Source of the DNA: Petunia secreta
Lineage: Eukaryota > Streptophyta > Magnoliopsida > Solanales > Solanaceae
NCBI GenBank assembly: GCA_029990175.1
Contig: JARKIP010000049.1
Coordinates: 9,836,001 to 9,900,000 of the forward strand
Direction of reading: 5' to 3'
DNA: 64,000 nt
Position 1 is the first letter of the stretch; each line of letters begins with the position of its first letter. Made by a program: the position numbers and the translations under genes. The notes under the pieces were generated by a model that saw only the letters and a program-made list of their open reading frames with translations, ran no database searches and was not told the DNA's origin. Below are positions 58,443 to 64,000 of this stretch, in pieces.

Positions 58443-61400
58443 AAGTTGACGGAAAAGCCAATTTGGTCACGATAAAGCCAAAGACTTTTGATTTCAAGAA
58501 CCAAAAGGCGAGGCTTATGCCGAACTCCGGTCTTCGAGTTGCCTACATATCTCGGGCTGAAAGAGAATCAGGCCATATGTAGTTCGACGACACTAAGATA
58601 CGAAGACTTGCACGATTGGCAGAAAAGGACGCACGAATAGGAAAGAATTCAGACAGACTCCTAATCTGGAATGAAAGATTAGGTAAGACTTTGCTTGTTT
58701 GAGTGCGATTCTTCAGATCCTCGTTGACGAGTCTACCTCATATCAACGATTGCCCCAGTTCACTACTAAGAAAAAGTTCCACGTTATGCTCCAAATGCTG
58801 TTGCGGTGCTGCTAAAGTCCTGTAATAAACTCGACAAACGGTAAGCGAGCAACTGCCAATAAGCCTGATAATCAAAAGTAAAGAATGATCAAATATTGAA
58901 AATTTGCAAGTGCGGGCTGCGAAATCATTGATAAGTTATCTTCCAAACAACTTGCGAAGCAATAAAGCAAGTGCGAAGGCATAATGCAAAGCATTTTCAA
59001 CAATCTTGACAAATCAACTGGCAAGCCGGTCGGGCATGGAGCAAGGAGGGTCTTGGGGTTGACCGTCGAACAAATCAGCTGGCGAACCGGTCTGGCACGA
59101 AGCAAGGAGGGTCTCGGGACTGACCTGTTAACCTGTTAAGCTAAAAGTAAAGCGGTTCATAATATAAAGCAAGTGCAAAGTGATAATTGAAAGCAAGTGC
59201 AAAGCAATTTGAACATCTTGACAAATCAACTGGCAAGCCGGTCGGGCACGCAGCAATGAGGGTCTTGGAATTGATTGTCTACAAATCAGCTGGTGATCCG
59301 GTCCGGCACAAAGCAAGGAGGGTCTCAGGGCTGACATGTTAACCTGTTAAACTAAAAGTAAAGCAAGTCATAATATAAAGCAAGTTCAAGGTCATAATTG
59401 AAAGCAAGTGCAAAGCAATTTGAACATCTTGACAAATCAACTAGCAAGCCGGTCGGGCACGCAGCAAAGAGGGTCTTGGGGTAGATTGTCTACAAATCAG
59501 CTGGCGAACCGGTCCGACACGAAGCAAGGAGGGTCTCGGGGCTGACCTATTAACCTGCTAAGCTAAAAGTAAAGCGGTTCATAATATAAAGCAAGTGCAA
59601 AGTCATAATTGAAAACAAGTGCAAGGCAATTTGAACATCTTGACGAATCAACTGGCAAGCCGGTCGGGCATGAAGCAAGGAGGGTCTTGGAGTTGATTGC
59701 CTACAAATCAGCTGGTGATCCGATCCGGCACAAAGCAAGGAGGGTCTCAGGGCTGACTTGTTACCCTGGTGATCAACAGCAATGCAAAAGCCATTTGGCG
59801 AATCAATAGGCGAGATAGTCCAACAAAGGGAATCCTCGTAGCCGATGGTCAACCTGAAACAAAGCGATGCCCTATTTGGCTTAGTTTTGAAAATAGAAAA
59901 TAAGTCTCGGTTTTGTCGCGTATTAGGAATGAAAGTCATAGAAGTAGAAATGCCGCCTGTTCGGCAATAACTCATGACAAAGCATAATGCTTTAAGTCAT
60001 GAAAAGGGGAATGCGACGTAATTTGCAAGGCAACTTTGGATGCGTGTTCAAATAATTGTTCATCCTTGGTGCAAATGATCCTTTCATTGCAAACTTCATG
60101 TTCCTGCTCTCAAAGAAAATTTTGTTAGTTTTGGGGAGGGGTGTTTGATTTGTGCTGATTCATCTTGAACTTGCTGCCGCTGCTCCCTCGTTTCTTCTTT
60201 AGACTTGGGCTTGCAAATTATACTTAGAGACTTGATTTATAAACTCAATATTGTATAATATTTTAAGATAGAGGCAAAGTAAAGTAATTTGATAAAATAG
60301 TAAGCAAGTAATCACTGATATGCAAATGAAAAGTTTATAATGCATTCAAAGTTTCTGCTTTAACTCAAACTCATGACATATCTCGAAACAAACTGAACGT
60401 CCTTTGTATTTGCAACTTGTGCTAATCTTGAATACTTTTAGAACTTTGCCGCTTCATCCTTTGATAAGCAATTCCAATTTTGCAAAATCTGCCCCAGTTA
60501 TAATCTTTATGCCTTCGAACTCTTTTGCAAAATTTTCCCCAGTTTCTATCTTCCATATCTTCAATTCATCTTGCAAAATTTGCCCCAGTTGCTTGCTTTA
60601 GGGAAAACTAAAAATTTCAATATTATAGAGTCGAGCCCGTTAAGAGCGCCTATGTATCCCTCCACGGGAATCAGACTGTGCGTAGTTCTGCTTACATAAA
60701 GATTTTTTGGGACGCATGGCAATCTAAGTACGAAACCGCATCCAAATTGGAAAACATACACATCTGCCCAGATGCAGAGTTCGGAATTACATCATAAAAG
60801 ATAAACAAGCTTAAGGAATTACAATATTTTGACCGAATCCGATAAGGATTGCCTACTTATCATGTTGCCACTCCAGGTTTCAGGTCAGAAGTAGTTCAAA
60901 AATACATAAAAGATGAAATAGGGGATTCCTGTGCTAGTGCAACCGAACTCTATATGAGTTGCCTACGTATCCCGCCTCGGGAATCAGGTTACGCGTAGTT
61001 CGCATTACATCAAAGATTACATTCGGACCAATGCTAACTTGTGGTTGCTTCAGACATAGTATCTTTTGACGGCATCTGCATTGATTACCTTTGGCCAAAC
61101 TTGATTATAAATATCTGCCAGGATTAGTGTTCTTCCACATAATGACATTGCCAACTTGGCGCAAATTTTCCCGTTGCTTCTTCTTAATTAGGAAAGAGCT
61201 TCTTCAACACCAATTGCCCCGGTTTGAAGTAAACTATTCAAATCTTCTCTTTGCGCATTCAACATCTTTCAACTTATCTTCTTAAATGGTTTCTCAAATA
61301 AAGGACTTCCATTTGTATAGACAAACCGCTTCGGCTCCAATTGCTGGCAAATAAAGCTGCCCCAGTTTGAAGTTCTAACGGTAATGTAATATCCAAAGAG

Positions 61401-61748
61401 TGCAAAAAGTAACCTTCCAGTGCATCATCCTTAAATCGTTCAGCTTTTTCGTTATAGATCACAAGCAAAGTTCAAGCAGGTTTTGTTTTTAATTTGAAAC
61501 AGTAGTAAGTATATTAATCCGAAGCAAATAATAAAGCACATAAATAATTAAAGTATAGCAAAATAATAAGGTAGGAATGCAGTGCATTTGTTTATTCAAA
61601 ACCAAATTTAGGGAGGTATACAACATAAAAGTAAACATGCAGGATTTAAAAGAGTTATTTGAAAGACATAAACATAAACAAAGTGCAAAACACAATTCAG
61701 GGCCTCAAGCTGACTGTGATGCCAAAACAAAAATAGGGAGCTCATTCA
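58443..61748 (-). other. 3' region of second Ogre-like element
   Basis: No pol domain or other gene seen. Contains four TACGTAGGC-type modules (58539-58583, 60648-60690, 60849-60897, 60958-61010), a 211-bp tandem array, and three TTGCAAAAT(C/T)TGCCCCAGT-like repeats at 60478-60596. Confidence 0.65.
58985..59770. repeat. Four tandem units of about 211 bp
   Basis: The word CTTGAC(A/G)AATCAACT recurs at 59005, 59217, 59428 and 59639. Each unit has two related half-units, both containing AAATCA(A/G)CTGG and AGCAAGGAGGGTCT. The array lies between gag and the 3' LTR, like the unrelated array at 36600-38070. Confidence 0.92.
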
Positions 61749-64000
61749 TCAAGTCTCTTTTGGACCACAAGTCCAATTAGCCATCACATCACTTGGTTCA
61801 GCATTCTGCACATGTGGCTCTTTCTCAGAACCTTCAATAGTTGCACTGCATTTCAATCCATCATTCAAGAATAGGCTACCAACACCTTCAATCAAATTCT
61901 GCATGGCCATTTCTGGTGTTTGGACAAATGACTGGTTCAATGGTAAAAGAGGTTGTAGCATGACACTAGTCGGCTTCTTCTCAGACTCAACCTTTTCCAT
62001 CTTTCCTTCAGCGGGGTTGCCACCTAGGCCAAAAGTTCCCTCATTCTTTGGCAATAGAGTTAGTGCTTGCTTAGGTACCTTAAAAGCAATATTATCAACC
62101 TTTACATCATAGATAGAGACTATGGTGCCCTTCAGATTTGGTTCTTCCTAAAGAGAAATCATATTAACTGCATTGTTACCATGATAGGGAAGAGGATTAT
62201 CATGCACATTTGGCTGAGTGCCGGTGAGTTGAATGGTGCTTGCTTTGGTTAAACCCTCGACCTTGTCTTTGAAAGTATAACATCTCTCAATATCATGGCC
62301 GGCTGCCCCTGAGTGATAAGCACAGTGCTTATTTGCATCATACCATTTTGGAGGTGGGTTTGGAGTGTTATCAGGGATAGGCTGCACAACTCCCGCATTT
62401 CTTAATCTCTCAAAAAGCAGGCCATATGACTCGGCCAGGGGAGTATAGGTTTTGGTTGCTCTCCTTTCGTAATTCTGATTAAACCCTTGCACATTGGGAC
62501 GAACAGGAGGACGAGGCTGGTAATTTTGGGGTGCTTGAAAATTTGGTCGACGAGGGTATTGATTAGGTGCATGTGCTCTAGGTTGGTAGTAATTTGCTTA
62601 TGCATTGTAAACCGGATAAGGAACAGGTGGCATCTGGTAGTGAGTGGGGGTAATTTGGGTAATATGGGCTTTGGTAGGTGGGAAAAGCATACGAATTGTC
62701 AAAATTCAACTTTCCAGCTGGTCGATGCTCGATGTCTCCCACTTCCTCTTTCTTCTTTTTGTTAAAGCCATTACCAGACCCAGACTGGATTGCCTTACTT
62801 GTAGCTTGCAAAGCGGCCAAATTTGTGATCCTACCAGATTTCAAACCAGCTTCATACATCTCCCCCGTTTTCACTAGATTGGCAAAAGTAGAGTTAGTCA
62901 TGGATGCCATTCGATCATAGCAGAATTTATCCAATGTCTCGATGAAATGTCCCACAAACTCTTCCTCACTCATGGGAGGCTTAACTTTGGCAGCCTCACT
63001 CCTCCAACGTACCGCGTATTCCCTAAAGGTCTCGGTCGACTTCTTCCTAAACCTTGCAATAGCCAACCGATCTAATGGTATTTCAGCATGGAAACCAAAA
63101 CGCTCCATGAAGTCGTGAGCCATACTCCTCCAGTTAATCCATTTTGAGGGATCCTGCTAGGAGTACCAGTCTAAAGCTTCGCCTTCAAGACTATGAATGA
63201 ATAATTTCATACGGAGCTCTTCATTCTTCCCCACTCCTAAGGTTTCACAGTACCTTCTCAAATGGGCTCGGGGGTTGCCTTTGCCATCAAACTTAACAAA
63301 CTTTGGTACTTTGTACCCTTCTGGGTATTCAATCCCAGGATGAACACACAAGTCTTCATATTCTAGACTTTCCTTGTCCTTGCCCTTTGATGCTTTGCTA
63401 AGAGCACTCATCACCCAACCTTGTACTTTTTTCTCCAAATCTTCACCCCCATCGACTGCTTTTTCGGCTCTTCTAACACCATTTTGAAACTTCGCATAAG
63501 GAGGATTGGTGTAATCATCAATTTGCACAATAGGAACATCTTGCCCACCAGATACCGCCACTTGGACTAATGGTGCGGATGGATTTTCAGTATAAGCTTG
63601 CGGGATGGGTTCATTTTGGTAAGTGGAGGTTTGGTATGGATATGGAGTGTGTGTCTGATAATAAGTATTGGCATGATGCGGGGTGTATGATGGGTATTGT
63701 TGATGTGATGGGTAGATGGGTGGTCGGTTGATTGTTTGGCTAGATTGAGCGTTATTTGGGGGTGGAGCTTGGACAAGTGGCAAGTTGCTTTAGTGGACTG
63801 GTGCTTTTAGAGAATTGTGGGTGTTCAATGGTGTGTTCATATTGGCGATCCCATCAATTGAGTTTAGAGATTGCCCCAGAGATTGCCCCATTTGAACCAG
63901 AGAGTGGGATGCATCGGGCCCACGCAGTGGCGTGTTTTTAGGAGTTTGCCCTTTTACCGCAGCCAGCTCATCTTTTAACATCTGTAGTTCCTTAGCCATT
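61749..64000 (-). pseudogene. gag: Second Ogre-like gag, partial and broken
   Basis: Reads leftward from the window edge. There is an N-terminal coiled-coil-like part (ELQMLKDELAAVKG), a TAA at 63790-63792, a Tyr/His/Pro/Thr-rich tract and the gag domain (VPKFVKFDGKGNPRAHLRRYC, KSTETFREYAVRWRSEAAKV) with a TAG at 63157-63159. A frameshift near 62640 and a TAA at 62598-62600 follow. Then a zinc-knuckle-like CAYHSGAAGHDIERC, a TAG at 62148-62150, and more sequence in the same frame to 61749. It has the same arrangement as gag at 39299-41474 but is clearly diverged. No protease or RT follows in the window. Confidence 0.88.

Overview
This window is repeat-dominated nuclear DNA from a dicot plant. 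The retrotransposon families, the very long AT-rich LTRs and the single NAC gene fit Solanaceae (Nicotiana-like), but the family assignment is inference. Nearly everything is LTR retrotransposon DNA of the Ty3/gypsy Tat-Athila-Ogre branch, stacked in nests. The only ordinary host gene I can support is an intronless NAC-domain transcription factor at 48730-49983 on the minus strand.

Layout. 1-2519 is a truncated, inverted Athila-type copy. It is fused to the integrase of an older Tat-type element (plus strand, from 2520), whose 3' LTR begins at 47076. Between integrase and 3' LTR this Tat element carries a spliced gene on the opposite strand, with exons near 46692-45664, 45584-45443, 45360-45166, 32425-31930 and 31852-31585 plus 5961-5519. 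Three later insertions broke this region apart. They are a deleted LTR retrotransposon (4327-5512, TSD GGAAA), a 14.1-kb Athila element (5967-31584, TSD CTTGG) and a 12.7-kb Ogre-like gag-only element (32509-45160, minus strand, TSD CTTAC). The Athila element was itself invaded, inside gag, by a second Athila-type element on the minus strand (8564-20084, TSD TGAAC). The left LTR of the Ogre-like element took a 701-bp foldback insertion (34816-35516, 9-bp TSD TGCAAAAGT).

Right of the nest lie the NAC gene, AT-rich intergenic DNA with a (TA)n run, a 2.57-kb solo LTR (51179-53747, TSD ATTGA), a 162-bp tandem duplication, and the left part of a second Ogre-like element with a 4.1-kb LTR (54261-58395) whose gag runs off the right edge.

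How the parts relate. All retrotransposon genes here are broken by stops, frameshifts or lost catalytic residues. LTR pairs and TSDs give the order of events: Tat first, then Athila, then the element inside Athila (by eye about 22 versus about 12 LTR substitutions). The most interesting material is non-coding: repeated hairpin-plus-G-tract modules in the 3' regions of the Athila copies; a CTACGTA...TACGTAG-like hairpin module seen nine times across different element families; 19-bp palindromic units in the Athila promoter region that differ by exactly two units between the two LTRs; and unrelated tandem arrays occupying the same place in two Ogre-like elements.
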